A DNA stretch of 64,000 nucleotides from Noviherbaspirillum humi (lineage in GTDB: Bacteria; Pseudomonadota; Gammaproteobacteria; Burkholderiales; Burkholderiaceae_D): contig NZ_FZOT01000005.1 of assembly GCF_900188095.1 (NCBI RefSeq), positions 124,001 to 188,000 on the forward strand, read 5' to 3'. This document shows, piece by piece, positions 53,751 to 63,194 of the stretch. Under the pieces are notes generated by a model that made no database searches, had not been told where the DNA came from, and saw only the letters and a list, made by a program, of their open reading frames with translations. How positions within the stretch are numbered: the first letter of the stretch is position 1; every line of letters begins with the position of its first letter. Position numbers and translations under genes: made by a program.

Positions 53751-54788
53751 CTACTCGCTCGCCACCTGCAGCACCAGCTTGCCGAAATTGCGGCCTTCGA
53801 ACAGCATCAGCAGCGCATCTGGAAAATTCTCCAGTCCCTGTACGACGTCCTCGCGTGTCTTGAAACTTCCTTCCTTCATCCAGCGCGCCATCTCCGCGAC
53901 TGCCAGGTGATAGCGATCGGCGTAGTCGAACACCACCATGCCTTCCATCCGCGCCCGGTTCACCAGCAGCGAGAGATAGTTGGACGGTCCCTTTACCGGC
54001 GCCGTGTTGTTGTATTGCGAGATGGCGCCGCAAATGACGATGCGGGCCTTGAGGTTGATGCGGGTCAGCACGTCATCCAGGATGTCGCCGCCGACATTGT
54101 CGAAGTAGACGTCCACGCCCTTCGGACAAAGGGTCTTCAATCCCTGCTTCACCGGCTCATGCTTGTAGTCGATACAGGCGTCGAAGCCGAGTTCGTTGAC
54201 CACGAAGTCGCACTTTTCCCTTCCGCCGGCGATGCCGATGACGCGGCAGCCCTTGTGCCTGGCGATCTGGCCCACGCTCTGGCCAACGGCGCCTGCTGCC
54301 CCCGACACCACCACGGTTTCTCCCGGCCTGGGCTGGCCGACTTCGAGCAGGCCGAAGTAGGCGGTCATGCCCGGCATGCCCAAAGCATTTAGATAAGCCG
54401 GCAAAGGCGCGGCGCCCGGATCGATCTTGTGAAAGGCAGCGGCGCGATCATCGGCCTGGCCTATCCAGTACTCCTGCACCCCTGTTACGCCGGAAATCAC
54501 ATCGCCCGCCTGGAAGCGCGGCGATCGGGACTCCAGCACCTTGCCAATGCCGCCGGCGCGCATCACTTCACCGATGCCCACGGGCGGAATATACGATTTG
54601 CCTTCGTTCATCCACCCGCGCATGGCGGGATCGAGCGAAATGTAAAGGATCTTTACCAGGATTTCCCCATCCTGGAGCGGCCTTGTTGCTGCTTCATCGA
54701 ATTGCCAGTCGCTGTTCTTGGGCAAGCCCACCGGGCGGGCGGCGAGGCGGAATTGGCGGTTCTTGAGCGTTGGTGCTTGAGTTGTCAT
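53751..54788 (-). CDS. MDR-family NADP-dependent oxidoreductase (CurA/YncB type)
   Basis: A 345-residue medium-chain reductase without zinc. The cofactor site is VVSGAAGAVGQSVGQIARHKG, with IDYKHEPVKQGL for NADP and YFDNVGGDILD further on. Relatives reduce 2-alkenals, 15-oxoprostaglandins or curcumin. ATG 54788 is preferred because AAGGAGG precedes it by four bases. Confidence 0.9.
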   Translation of the reverse strand: MTTQAPTLKNRQFRLAARPVGLPKNSDWQFDEAATRPLQDGEILVKILYISLDPAMRGWMNEGKSYIPPVGIGEVMRAGGIGKVLESRSPRFQAGDVISGVTGVQEYWIGQADDRAAAFHKIDPGAAPLPAYLNALGMPGMTAYFGLLEVGQPRPGETVVVSGAAGAVGQSVGQIARHKGCRVIGIAGGREKCDFVVNELGFDACIDYKHEPVKQGLKTLCPKGVDVYFDNVGGDILDDVLTRINLKARIVICGAISQYNNTAPVKGPSNYLSLLVNRARMEGMVVFDYADRYHLAVAEMARWMKEGSFKTREDVVQGLENFPDALLMLFEGRNFGKLVLQVASE

Positions 54789-55090
54789 TTTCCCTCCTTG
54801 ATGGGATTGTCCCTCTGAATTGAACGCCATAAGCTTATGGGCGCTGGCGAGATTCGGAAGCATAACGCTAAATTAGAACAGGCGTTCTTTTTTACAAAGT
54901 TTAACAGTGGCGGAACTTTCCGGCTGGCATGATGACCAACGCTGGCACCACAACATTGCCGTGTTTAAACACGCAGGCGCCATTCAGTGCAGACGTCGTT
55001 CGCACCGTGTAACCGCTCATGCGGCGACGCGCGTTGACCTCGTCGATTCATGCAAATTCAGGACAGGTCCTGCAAACTTTAGGAGGTTCC
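54789..55090. promoter_or_regulatory. 302-bp divergent region of the MDR and bactofilin genes
   Basis: A+T-rich in its first 110 bases, with the short inverted repeat AGAAC-AGGC-GTTCT (54875-54888). No coding frame is convincing. AGGAGG lies four bases before the bactofilin start. Confidence 0.45.
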
Positions 55091-55636
55091 ATGCTTCGAT
55101 CCGATTCGCTTTTTGGCAAGCGCGACAACCCGACCAATTCGCCGCTCAACGGCTCGCCTGCCACTGGCGTGATGCCGGCCAGCGCCGCTGGCGGCATGAC
55201 CAAGCCGGCACCGATCGGCGGCCTTTCCGCCGTGCCTTCCGCACCCGCCTCCAGCGATGCCCAGGCCGGCAACGCTGAGGCCGGCAGCAAGCTGATCGTC
55301 GGTCCCAACATCAAGCTCAAGGGCGTCGAGATTACCGACTGCCATACCCTCGTGGTCGAAGGCCGCGTGGAAGCCACCATGGATTCCAACGTGATCCAGA
55401 TTGCCGAATGCGGCGCCTTCATCGGCAAGGCTGAAATCGACATCGCCGAAATCCGCGGCGAGTTCGACGGCGAGCTGATCGTGCGCCAGAAGCTGGTGAT
55501 TTATGCCACCGGCCGCGTCACCGGCAAGATCCGTTACGGCAAGCTGGTCATCGAAGAAGGCGGCCAGATTTCCGGCGAAATTCAAGTCGGCGTCAACGCT
55601 CCGGCCAAGCCGCTCACCGTGGCCAAGGCAGGCTAA
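55091..55636 (+). CDS. bactofilin
   Basis: A 181-residue cytoskeletal protein. A disordered Ala/Pro/Gly-rich head (~1-65) precedes the beta-helix (~68-165), seen as repeated short strands such as LVVEGRVEATM, FIGKAEIDIAEIRGEFDGEL and GRVTGKIRYGKLVIEEGG. Bactofilins polymerise without nucleotides and position envelope enzymes. The optimal ribosome-binding site AGGAGG precedes the ATG. It is transcribed alone. Confidence 0.9.
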   Translation: MLRSDSLFGKRDNPTNSPLNGSPATGVMPASAAGGMTKPAPIGGLSAVPSAPASSDAQAGNAEAGSKLIVGPNIKLKGVEITDCHTLVVEGRVEATMDSNVIQIAECGAFIGKAEIDIAEIRGEFDGELIVRQKLVIYATGRVTGKIRYGKLVIEEGGQISGEIQVGVNAPAKPLTVAKAG

Positions 55637-55758
55637 GCGCAAGCAACAGCAATTCGAACGCATGCAGCCGCCCTTGGGGAAGAGTGCGGCAGCGTTGCAA
55701 TGATCGGCCTCCCGCAGGGAAGCCGGTTGCGGGCGGCCCCTCGAAGAACCGCCCGATG

Positions 55759-55790
55759 ACCCGGACCGCATGGCGTGTCCGGGTTTTTTT
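55759..55790 (+). terminator. terminator downstream of the bactofilin gene
   Basis: ACCCGGAC (55759-55766) and GTCCGGGT (55777-55784) pair around a ten-base loop and are followed by seven T residues. Confidence 0.8.
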
Positions 55791-55918
55791 ATGGCTTGCC
55801 GAAGACGCCTGTATGGACAGGCAGGCATGATCCGCTCAAGCCATGCGACAATAGCCGACTTTGGCCATCGCGCCCCAAGTGGCGATCGTTCGCCCGGCAA
55901 CCCGCTTATTCTTTCATG

Positions 55919-56785
55919 ATGCATCCGGAATACATTCTCACGCTTTCCTGTCCCGACCAGCGGGGCATCGTCCACCGCGTCTCCGGCTTTCTCGCCGAGC
56001 ACGGCTGCAACATCATCGATTCGGCGCAATTCGGCGATGCCCAGTCGCAGCTGTTCTTCATGCGCGTGCATTTCGCGGCGGAGGACGCCAGCGTCAGCGA
56101 TGCCGGCCTGCGCAGCGATTTCGCGGCTCTTGCCGCTTCCATGCAGATGAACGCGCGCATCGACGACGCCCGCCGCAAGCCGCGGGTGATGATCATGGTG
56201 TCGAAGATCGGCCATTGCCTCAACGACCTGCTGTTCCGCTACCGCAGCGGCCTGCTGCCGGTGGAAATTCCGGCCATCGTCTCCAACCACACCGAGTTCT
56301 ATCAGCTGGCGGCGAGCTACAACATCCCGTTCCATCACCTGCCGCTGGCCGCGGGCGCTTCGCCGGACGCCAAGCGCGCGCAGGAGCAGCGCGTCATGGA
56401 GATCGTCGAGTCCAATGACATCGACCTGGTGGTCCTGGCGCGCTACATGCAGATTCTCTCGCCGCAGATGTGCGAGGCGCTGAAGGGCAGGGCGATCAAC
56501 ATTCACCACTCCTTCCTGCCCAGCTTCAAGGGCGCCAAACCTTACTATCAAGCGCATGAGCGCGGCGTGAAGCTGATCGGCGCCACCGCCCATTTCGTCA
56601 CCAGCGATCTGGACGAGGGACCGATCATCGAGCAGGACGTGGAGCGGGTCGATCATGCGATGGACCCGGAAACATTGACCGCCATAGGCCGCGACGTCGA
56701 ATGCGTGGTGCTGGCGCGGGCGGTGAAATGGTTCGTCGAGCACCGCATCCTGCTCAATGGCCACAAGACGGTGGTGTTCAAATAA
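55919..56785 (+). CDS. purU: formyltetrahydrofolate deformylase
   Basis: A 288-residue enzyme releasing formate from 10-formyltetrahydrofolate. An N-terminal ACT domain (~5-85: LTLSCPDQRGIVHRVSGFL) precedes the hydrolase domain with SNHTEF, INIHHSFLPSFKGA and ATAHFVTSDLDEGPI, which hold the catalytic Asn, His and Asp. Two adjacent ATGs at 55916 and 55919 are both possible. It produces formate, the substrate of the formate dehydrogenase encoded 7 kb upstream. Confidence 0.95.
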   Translation: MHPEYILTLSCPDQRGIVHRVSGFLAEHGCNIIDSAQFGDAQSQLFFMRVHFAAEDASVSDAGLRSDFAALAASMQMNARIDDARRKPRVMIMVSKIGHCLNDLLFRYRSGLLPVEIPAIVSNHTEFYQLAASYNIPFHHLPLAAGASPDAKRAQEQRVMEIVESNDIDLVVLARYMQILSPQMCEALKGRAINIHHSFLPSFKGAKPYYQAHERGVKLIGATAHFVTSDLDEGPIIEQDVERVDHAMDPETLTAIGRDVECVVLARAVKWFVEHRILLNGHKTVVFK

Positions 56786-56870
56786 CTAGCCCAAGCCGGC
56801 ATCGCCGGCGGCATGAAAACGAATGGCGCCCGCGGGCGCCATTTTCATTGGACATTCACCAATCTACCCA

Positions 56871-57542
56871 TCAGGCCGGCAACACCCGCCGCAGCCAGCG
56901 GCCGATATCCTCGACCTCCTCCTGGCATACGGAATGCGGCATGACGTACTCATGCCACTCCACCGAATAACCCATCTCCACCAGCAGGTCGCGCGATCGT
57001 TCGGCGCGATCGATCGTGATGACGGAATCGCTTCTGCCGTGGGCGAGGAAAATAGGCGTCTGCTGGTTGGCGGCATGCCGCTCCGCCGCCACGGTGGCGT
57101 GGATCGGCAGATAGCCCGACAGGCAGAGCAGGCCGGCCAGCTTCTCCGGATGGCGCAGCCCGGTCTGCAGCGTCATCGCGCAGCCCTGGGAAAAACCGGC
57201 GAGCACGATGCGCTCGGCCGGGATGCCACGCTGCTTTTCCCGGGCAATCAGCTGCTCCACCATGGTCTGCGACTTGCGCAGTCCTGCTTCATCCTCGCGC
57301 CGCGACAGGTCGGTGGCGACGATGTCGTACCAGGCCCGCATCACATAGCCGTTGTTGATGGTCACCGGCATGGTGGGCGCATGCGGGAACACGAAGCGGA
57401 TGGCCGGGCAGTCGGTGAGATCCAGTTCTCGCACGATGGGCACGAAGTCGGAGCCGTCGGCGCCGAGGCCGTGCAGCCAGATGACCGAGGCGGTGGGGTT
57501 GGGAGCGGTTTCAATCTGGATGGCGTCGAGTGCCTGAGTCAT
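56871..57542 (-). CDS. carboxylesterase/phospholipase-type alpha/beta hydrolase
   Basis: A 223-residue hydrolase of the lysophospholipase/carboxylesterase family. IWLHGLGADGSDF is the oxyanion loop, AGFSQGCAM carries the nucleophilic Ser, GRSDSVI the Asp and VMPHSVC the His. The physiological substrate is unclear. It lies on the same strand as mog and yjgA, 69 bases downstream of mog. Confidence 0.9.
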   Translation of the reverse strand: MTQALDAIQIETAPNPTASVIWLHGLGADGSDFVPIVRELDLTDCPAIRFVFPHAPTMPVTINNGYVMRAWYDIVATDLSRREDEAGLRKSQTMVEQLIAREKQRGIPAERIVLAGFSQGCAMTLQTGLRHPEKLAGLLCLSGYLPIHATVAAERHAANQQTPIFLAHGRSDSVITIDRAERSRDLLVEMGYSVEWHEYVMPHSVCQEEVEDIGRWLRRVLPA

Positions 57543-57611
57543 CGGAAGTCCGTGAAATTGTAAGCGGATGTGTTTTCGGTAAGCGCCCGCCGCAGGCGGC
57601 CGGGCGACGGA

Positions 57612-58229
57612 TCAGCGCTGGCGGATGGCCGATTTCGGGCGGAATGCCTTGCACACCGATTCGTCGGTCTCGATGTACGGGCCGCCGATCAGGTCGATGC
57701 AATAGGGCACCGCGGCGAAGATGCCCGGTACCAGCTGCTTTCCGTCGGAATCCTTGAGCCCTTCCAGCGTCTCCTTGATGGACTTCGGCTGCCCCGGCAG
57801 GTTCATGATCAGCGCCGCATGGCCGGCAGTCTCGCGGATCACCGCCACCTGGCGCGACAGGATGGCGGTCGGCACGAATTTCAGACTGATCTGCCGCATC
57901 TGCTCGCCGAAACCCGGCATTTCCTTGGTGCCGACGGCCAGCGTGGCTTCCGGCGTGACGTCGCGCCGCGCCGGGCCGGTGCCGCCGGTGGTGAGCACCA
58001 AGTCGCAGCGCATCACATCCACCAGTTCGATCAGCGCCTGCTCGATGCGGTCGCGCTCGTCGGGAATCAGCCGGGTTTCCATCTTCCATGGGCTGGTCAG
58101 CGCGGCGCCGAACCAGTCGCGCAGGGCTGGGATGCCCTGGTCCTGGTAGACGCCGCTGGAGGCCCGGTCGGAAATCGACACCAAGCCGATCAGAAGTTCT
58201 TCAGGATTGGTCTTCGTCGCTGTCGTCAT
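57612..58229 (-). CDS. mog: molybdopterin adenylyltransferase
   Basis: A 205-residue MoaB/MogA-fold enzyme that adenylates molybdopterin before metal insertion. LVSISDRAS begins the fold, and LTTGGTGPARRDVTPEA is the substrate-binding motif. It overlaps the end of yjgA by 29 bases. It provides the cofactor that the formate dehydrogenase needs, though it is 9 kb away and on the other strand. Confidence 0.93.
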   Translation of the reverse strand: MTTATKTNPEELLIGLVSISDRASSGVYQDQGIPALRDWFGAALTSPWKMETRLIPDERDRIEQALIELVDVMRCDLVLTTGGTGPARRDVTPEATLAVGTKEMPGFGEQMRQISLKFVPTAILSRQVAVIRETAGHAALIMNLPGQPKSIKETLEGLKDSDGKQLVPGIFAAVPYCIDLIGGPYIETDESVCKAFRPKSAIRQR

Positions 58230-58809
58230 GCTCGTCGGTGGAAGCTTCGTCGGAAGAAGATGGGGAGGAGGCCTTCTGCAGATCCTTCAGGATCTGGAAG
58301 ATTTCGCGGTAAGCCTTGGGCGGCTTGCTTTCCGCCTGCTCCTTGCGCGCATTGCGGATCAGGGTGCGCATCTGCTGCGCGTTGAGTTCCGGATGCTGCT
58401 CGATCAGGTCGGTCAGCGCCTTGTCGTCGGCCAGCAGCTTCTCGCGCTTGCGTTCGAGCGCATGCAGTGCCGCCGTCTCTGACTTGGAGGCGCCTTTCCA
58501 GGCATCGAGGGTGCGCTGGATGGCGGCGACTTCGTCTTCCTCTAGGGTGCGCATCTTCTTGCCGACGAACTGCATCTGGCGCCGGCGGCCTTCATGGTCC
58601 TTGATGCGCTGGCATTCGAGGATGGCGTCGCGCACGTCTTCCGGCATCGGCACGCGCATCACGCGCTCGCGCGGCTGCGCCACGAGTTCCGCGCCGAGAT
58701 CCTGCAGCGCGGTCATTTCCCGTTTCAACTGGGATTTCGATGGGCGGTCGTATTCCTGCTCGAATTCATTCGATTTGAAACCGACCGAGCCCCTGTTTGC
58801 ATTTGGCAT
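58201..58809 (-). CDS. yjgA: ribosome-associated protein YjgA (DarP)
   Basis: A 202-residue DUF615 protein that assists late 50S assembly in E. coli. FKSNEFEQEYDRPSKSQLKR, RVMRVPMPEDVRDAILEC and RRRQMQFVGKKMR are typical. The C-terminal ~20 residues are an acidic Ser/Asp-rich tail. The mog start lies within this tail, giving a 29-base overlap in another frame. Confidence 0.93.
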   Translation of the reverse strand: MPNANRGSVGFKSNEFEQEYDRPSKSQLKREMTALQDLGAELVAQPRERVMRVPMPEDVRDAILECQRIKDHEGRRRQMQFVGKKMRTLEEDEVAAIQRTLDAWKGASKSETAALHALERKREKLLADDKALTDLIEQHPELNAQQMRTLIRNARKEQAESKPPKAYREIFQILKDLQKASSPSSSDEASTDEHDDSDEDQS

Positions 58810-58902
58810 GGTGAGGGAGTGGATCGCCAGAACGGCGATCGCGGTAGCAATTCATAAACGACGCTATGATAGCTGTTTTCCACCTCTTTCGACTGCCTGC
58901 CC

Positions 58903-60270
58903 ATGACGACGACCGCGATCTTCACCCATAGCCAGGAACAATTGCAGGAAATCGCCCAGGATGTCCTGCGTTTCGCTAAGGAAAAGGGCGCGTCGCAGGC
59001 AGCGGTACAGATCAGCGAAGGCAATGGCTTGTCGGTTTCGGTGCGCAAGGGCGGCATCGAAACCATCGAACAAAACAAGGACAAGGGCATCGGCGTCACC
59101 ATCTATCTCGGCGAGCCGGGCAATATGCGGCGCGGCAACGCGAACACGTCGGATTTCTCGCCGTCCGCCTTGCGCGATACGGTGGAAGCGGCCTACAACA
59201 TCGCCCGCTTCACCGCAGTCGACGACTGCGCCGGCCTGCCGGAGGAGGACATGCTTGAGCGCTCACCGCAGGATCTCGGACTGTGCTTTCCCTGGACGGT
59301 CACGACCGAGGAAGCGGTGCAGTTGGCGCAGCGCTGCGAAGCCGCCGCCTTCGCGGTCGATTCGCGTATCACCAACAGCGAGGGCGCCAGCGTCTATGCC
59401 CAGCAATCGCATTTCGTGTCGGCCAACTCGCTCGGCTTCATGGGCGGCTATCCCTATTCACGCCATACGATGTCGGTGGCGCCAATTGCCGGCAAGGGCG
59501 CGAACATGCAACGCGACAGCTGGTATTCATCGGTGCGCGACCCGGCCCGGCTGGCGAATCCCGAAGCGATCGGACGCTATGCCGCCGAACGCGCGCTATC
59601 GCGCCTGAATGGCCGCAAGCTCGATACCCGCAAATGCCCGGTGCTGTTCGAAGCGCCGCTGGCCGCCGGCTTGATCGGCGCCTTCGTGCAGGCGGTATCG
59701 GGCGGCGCGCTTTACCGCAAGTCCAGCTTCCTGCTCGATTCACTCGGCAAGGAAGTGTTCGCGCCGCACATCCGTATCGCGGAAGACCCGCATATCGTCG
59801 GCGGCATCGGCGCCGCGCCCTTCGACGACGAGGGCGTGAAGACCCTCCGCCGCGACGTGGTGAAGGACGGCGTGCTGAATGGCTATTTCCTTTCCACCTA
59901 TTCCGCCCGCAAGCTCGGCATGCAGACCACCGGCAACGCCGGCGGCTCGCATCACCTTGCGTTCACTTCCAGCCACGGCGCGCCCGAGGATGGCCTGAGC
60001 GGCATGCTGCGCCGCATGGGCACCGGCCTGCTGGTGACCGAGCTGATGGGACAGGGCGTCAATTACGTGACGGGGGATTATTCCCGCGGCGCGTCCGGCT
60101 TCTGGGTCGAGGATGGGGAGATCGCCTATCCGGTGGAAGAGATCACCATCGCCGGCAATCTGAAGGACATGTTTCGGCACATCGTCGCGGTCGGCGGCGA
60201 TGTGCTGGCGCGCGGCGGGCGCGAGACCGGCTCCATCCTGGTGGAAAACATGACGGTTGCCGGCGGCTGA
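58903..60270 (+). CDS. pmbA: metalloprotease PmbA/TldE
   Basis: A 455-residue TldE subunit of the TldD/TldE protease, which cleaves peptides such as microcin B17 precursor and CcdA. IEQNKDKGIGVTIYLGEPG, EASVYAQQSHF-like segment and the C-terminal GNAGGSHHLAF and VTGDYSRGASGFWVE are family blocks. TldE itself lacks the zinc motif; TldD is not in the window. It is divergent from yjgA, 93 bases apart. Confidence 0.94.
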   Translation: MTTTAIFTHSQEQLQEIAQDVLRFAKEKGASQAAVQISEGNGLSVSVRKGGIETIEQNKDKGIGVTIYLGEPGNMRRGNANTSDFSPSALRDTVEAAYNIARFTAVDDCAGLPEEDMLERSPQDLGLCFPWTVTTEEAVQLAQRCEAAAFAVDSRITNSEGASVYAQQSHFVSANSLGFMGGYPYSRHTMSVAPIAGKGANMQRDSWYSSVRDPARLANPEAIGRYAAERALSRLNGRKLDTRKCPVLFEAPLAAGLIGAFVQAVSGGALYRKSSFLLDSLGKEVFAPHIRIAEDPHIVGGIGAAPFDDEGVKTLRRDVVKDGVLNGYFLSTYSARKLGMQTTGNAGGSHHLAFTSSHGAPEDGLSGMLRRMGTGLLVTELMGQGVNYVTGDYSRGASGFWVEDGEIAYPVEEITIAGNLKDMFRHIVAVGGDVLARGGRETGSILVENMTVAGG

Positions 60271-60352
60271 TGCCTTGACATCCGGCGGCATCTGCCTGAC
60301 GGTGGCGACGGGCGGCGTTCTTCCCTGCCTTGAGTGCTTGCGATGGTTTGCC

Positions 60353-61684
60353 TCACACCGGCTTATGTTGGTGCACCGGCGTGCCGTCGTCTTCCAGCAG
60401 CGCCTCCGGTTCCTCGGCTTCCGCCGCGCTTTCGCCATCGAGGTGCGCGCGCAGCCGCTGCATGTCGACGTCCCCGGTCCATTTTCCCACCACCACCGTG
60501 GCCACGCCGTTGCCGATCAAATTGGTCAGCGCCCTTGCTTCGGACATGAAGCGGTCGATGCCCAGAATAAGCGCCAGGCCGGCTACCGGCACGCCACCGA
60601 CTGCGGATAGCGTCGCCGCCAGCACGATGAAGCCGCTGCCGGTGATGCCGGCCGCGCCCTTGGAGGTCAAGAGCAACACCGCAAGCAAGGTCAATTGCTG
60701 CGTCAGGGTCATCGGCGTGTCGGTCGCCTGGGCGATGAAGACGGCCGCCATGGTCAGGTAGATCGAGGTGCCGTCCAGATTGAAGGAGTAGCCGGTTGGA
60801 ATCACCAAGCCCACCACCGACTTCCTTACGCCGAGATTTTCCAGCTTGGCCATCATGCGCGGCAGTACCGACTCGGATGAGGAAGTGCCGAGCACGATGA
60901 ACAGTTCCTCCTTGATGTACTTGACGAACTTCCACACGCTGAATCCATGAAACATCGCGATCAGGCCGAGCACGACAAAGATGAAGATGAGGCAGGTCGC
61001 GTAGAAGGTCGCCATCAGCTTGGCCAGGGAAAGCAGGGAGCCCACGCCGTATTTGCCGATGGTGAAAGCCATCGCGCCGAAGGCGCCTATCGGCGCGGCC
61101 TTCATGATGATGCCGACGATGCCGAAGAAGACGTGCGAAATCTTCTCGATGAACTCGAACACGATGCTGTTGCGGCCGCCAAAGCGGTGCAGCGCGAAGC
61201 CGAAGAGAATGGAGAACAGCAGCACCTGCAGGATGTCGCCCTTGGCGAAGGCATCCACCATGCTTGTGGGGATGATGTTCATCAAGAAGTCGGTGGTGTC
61301 TTGCATCTTGCCGGGGCCGGTGTAGGCGGCGATGCTCTTGGTGTCGAGCGCCTTTGGGTCGACATGCATGCCGCCACCCGGCTGCACCACGTTGACGATG
61401 ATCAGGCCGACGATGAGCGAGATGGTGCTGACGATTTCGAAATACAGCAACGCCAGACCGCCGGTCTTGCCCACCTTCTTCATGTCTTCCATGCCGGCGA
61501 TGCCGAGCACCACGGTGCAGAAGATGATAGGCGCGATGATCATCTTGATCAGCTTGATGAAACCATCGCCCAACGGTTTCATCTCCGCGCCGAGAGCAGG
61601 GTAAAAGTATCCGAGCAGCACGCCGATCACGATGGCGGTGAGGACCTGCAAATAGAGTGATTTGTACAGAGGCTGCTTTTCCAT
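60353..61684 (-). CDS. dctA: C4-dicarboxylate:cation symporter
   Basis: A 443-residue symporter of the DAACS family for succinate, fumarate and malate. The signature is seen in [12 protein letters not shown] (serine-rich substrate loop), and [18 protein letters not shown]; there are about eight membrane segments plus two re-entrant loops. ATG 61684 ([13 protein letters not shown]) is the standard start. It lies next to TRAP-type binding proteins, another acid-uptake family, on the opposite strand. Confidence 0.94.
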   Translation of the reverse strand: MEKQPLYKSLYLQVLTAIVIGVLLGYFYPALGAEMKPLGDGFIKLIKMIIAPIIFCTVVLGIAGMEDMKKVGKTGGLALLYFEIVSTISLIVGLIIVNVVQPGGGMHVDPKALDTKSIAAYTGPGKMQDTTDFLMNIIPTSMVDAFAKGDILQVLLFSILFGFALHRFGGRNSIVFEFIEKISHVFFGIVGIIMKAAPIGAFGAMAFTIGKYGVGSLLSLAKLMATFYATCLIFIFVVLGLIAMFHGFSVWKFVKYIKEELFIVLGTSSSESVLPRMMAKLENLGVRKSVVGLVIPTGYSFNLDGTSIYLTMAAVFIAQATDTPMTLTQQLTLLAVLLLTSKGAAGITGSGFIVLAATLSAVGGVPVAGLALILGIDRFMSEARALTNLIGNGVATVVVGKWTGDVDMQRLRAHLDGESAAEAEEPEALLEDDGTPVHQHKPV

Positions 61685-62068
61685 GCTCGACTCCCGAGAG
61701 GCGCATCGCATTGCGTCAAGCCTTTGCAGGCCGAGGCCCCTGATCCAAGGAAGGGCGTCCCGGTTGGCTGCCGACACTGATGACGATGACTATTTGCGTA
61801 GAGTCGTGGTTTCGGCGGCAATTCCCGAAGATGGCCAAAAACGATGCTCAAAGCGCAAAAAATCGGGCGGTCTCGGATAAATCCCTAGGTTTCGATGGAT
61901 GGTAGGGTCTAATACGTATTTATACGTAAGTTATTCTCCGAAAATCAGCGTTTTAGATTGCGGGTATGTTGCCACAATTCTAAAATCAGACCGGCTTCAG
62001 ATTCGTGCATTCTTGCATCTCGGCCGTAATGGGTACTTTCAAGGGTTCTTCACTCTCAAGGAGACAAT
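61685..62068. promoter_or_regulatory. 384-bp divergent control region, dctA and first TRAP protein
   Basis: No coding frame is convincing. The A+T-rich centre has a double palindrome, TACGTA-N4-TACGTA (61913-61928), which may bind a regulator of one or both genes. AAGGAG precedes the TRAP gene's start. Confidence 0.45.
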
Positions 62069-63148
62069 ATGGAACGTCGTTCCTTTCTAAAAAAAGCTGC
62101 GGTTGGTGCGTCCGTCGGCGCGGTAGCCGCACCGGCTTTGGCGCAATCTCAGCCCACCATCAATTGGCGTCTGGCGTCGAGCTTCCCCAAGTCGCTTGAC
62201 ACCATTTACGGCGCGGCTGAAGTCTTGTCCCGACGCGTTGCCCAACTGACAGGCGGCAAGTTCAACATCCGTGTCTTTGCCGGCGGTGAAATCGTCCCGG
62301 CGCTGCAAGTAATGGATGCCGTCCAGGCCGGTACCGTCGAGATGGGCCACACCGCCTCTTACTACTATTTCGGCAAGGACCCCACATTTGCTTTCGACGG
62401 CGTTGTACCCTTCGGCCTCAATTCGCGTCAGCAGACCGCCTGGTTCGACCAGGGCGGCGGCCGCCAGCTGACCCGCGAGTTCTTCAAGGACTACGGTATC
62501 GTCAATTTCATGGGCGGCAATACCGGCGCGCAGATGGGTGGCTGGTTCCGCAAGGAAGTGAAGACGGTTCAGGACCTCAATGGCCTGAAGATGCGCATCG
62601 GTGGTTTCGCCGGCCGTGTGATGCAGCGTCTTGGCCTGGTGCCTCAGCAGATCGCCGGGGGCGATATTTATCCGGCACTGGAAAAAGGCACCATCGACGC
62701 CGCCGAGTGGATCGGTCCTTACGATGATGAAAAATTGGGTTTCAACAAGGTTGCTCCTTTCTACTACACCCCGGGTTGGTGGGAACCGAGCCTACAGCTC
62801 TCCTTCTATATCGGCATCAAGGAATGGGAGAAACTGCCCAAGGACTACCAGGCAGCTGTAGAAGCCGCTTCGTATGAATCCCATGTCACCATGCAAGCTG
62901 AATACGATGCCCGGAATCCGGCGGCGCTGGCCCGCTTGCTTAAGAACGGCGTCAAGCTGCGCAACTTCTCCAAGGAAATCATGGACGCCTGCTACAAGGC
63001 GGCAAATGATGTCATGGAAGAGGAAGCTTCCAAGAACGCCAAGTTCAAGAAAATCTATGATCCCTGGAAGCGTTTCCGTCAAGACCAAAACCAATGGTTC
63101 TCGGTGGCGGAAGTTCCCTTGCAAAATTACATGATCAATCGCAAGTAA
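62069..63148 (+). CDS. TRAP transporter substrate-binding protein (DctP family), Tat-exported
   Basis: A 359-residue periplasmic protein. The N-terminal RRSFLKK twin-arginine motif and APALAQ cleavage site mark Tat export. The body shows the DctP landmarks [45 protein letters not shown], and [16 protein letters not shown], with the carboxylate-binding Arg in KMRIGGFAGRVM. Family members bind keto or hydroxy acids; the exact ligand is open. No TRAP membrane subunits lie in the window. A near-identical gene follows. Confidence 0.92.
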   Translation: MERRSFLKKAAVGASVGAVAAPALAQSQPTINWRLASSFPKSLDTIYGAAEVLSRRVAQLTGGKFNIRVFAGGEIVPALQVMDAVQAGTVEMGHTASYYYFGKDPTFAFDGVVPFGLNSRQQTAWFDQGGGRQLTREFFKDYGIVNFMGGNTGAQMGGWFRKEVKTVQDLNGLKMRIGGFAGRVMQRLGLVPQQIAGGDIYPALEKGTIDAAEWIGPYDDEKLGFNKVAPFYYTPGWWEPSLQLSFYIGIKEWEKLPKDYQAAVEAASYESHVTMQAEYDARNPAALARLLKNGVKLRNFSKEIMDACYKAANDVMEEEASKNAKFKKIYDPWKRFRQDQNQWFSVAEVPLQNYMINRK

Positions 63149-63165
63149 GCCGACTTAGGTTCGTT

Positions 63166-63194
63166 AAGCCCGCAAATCAATTGCGGGCTTTTTC
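63166..63194 (+). terminator. terminator of the first TRAP gene
   Basis: AAGCCCGCAA and TTGCGGGCTT form a perfect 10-bp stem with an ATCAA loop, followed by TTTC; it lies 17 bases after the stop. Confidence 0.85.
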
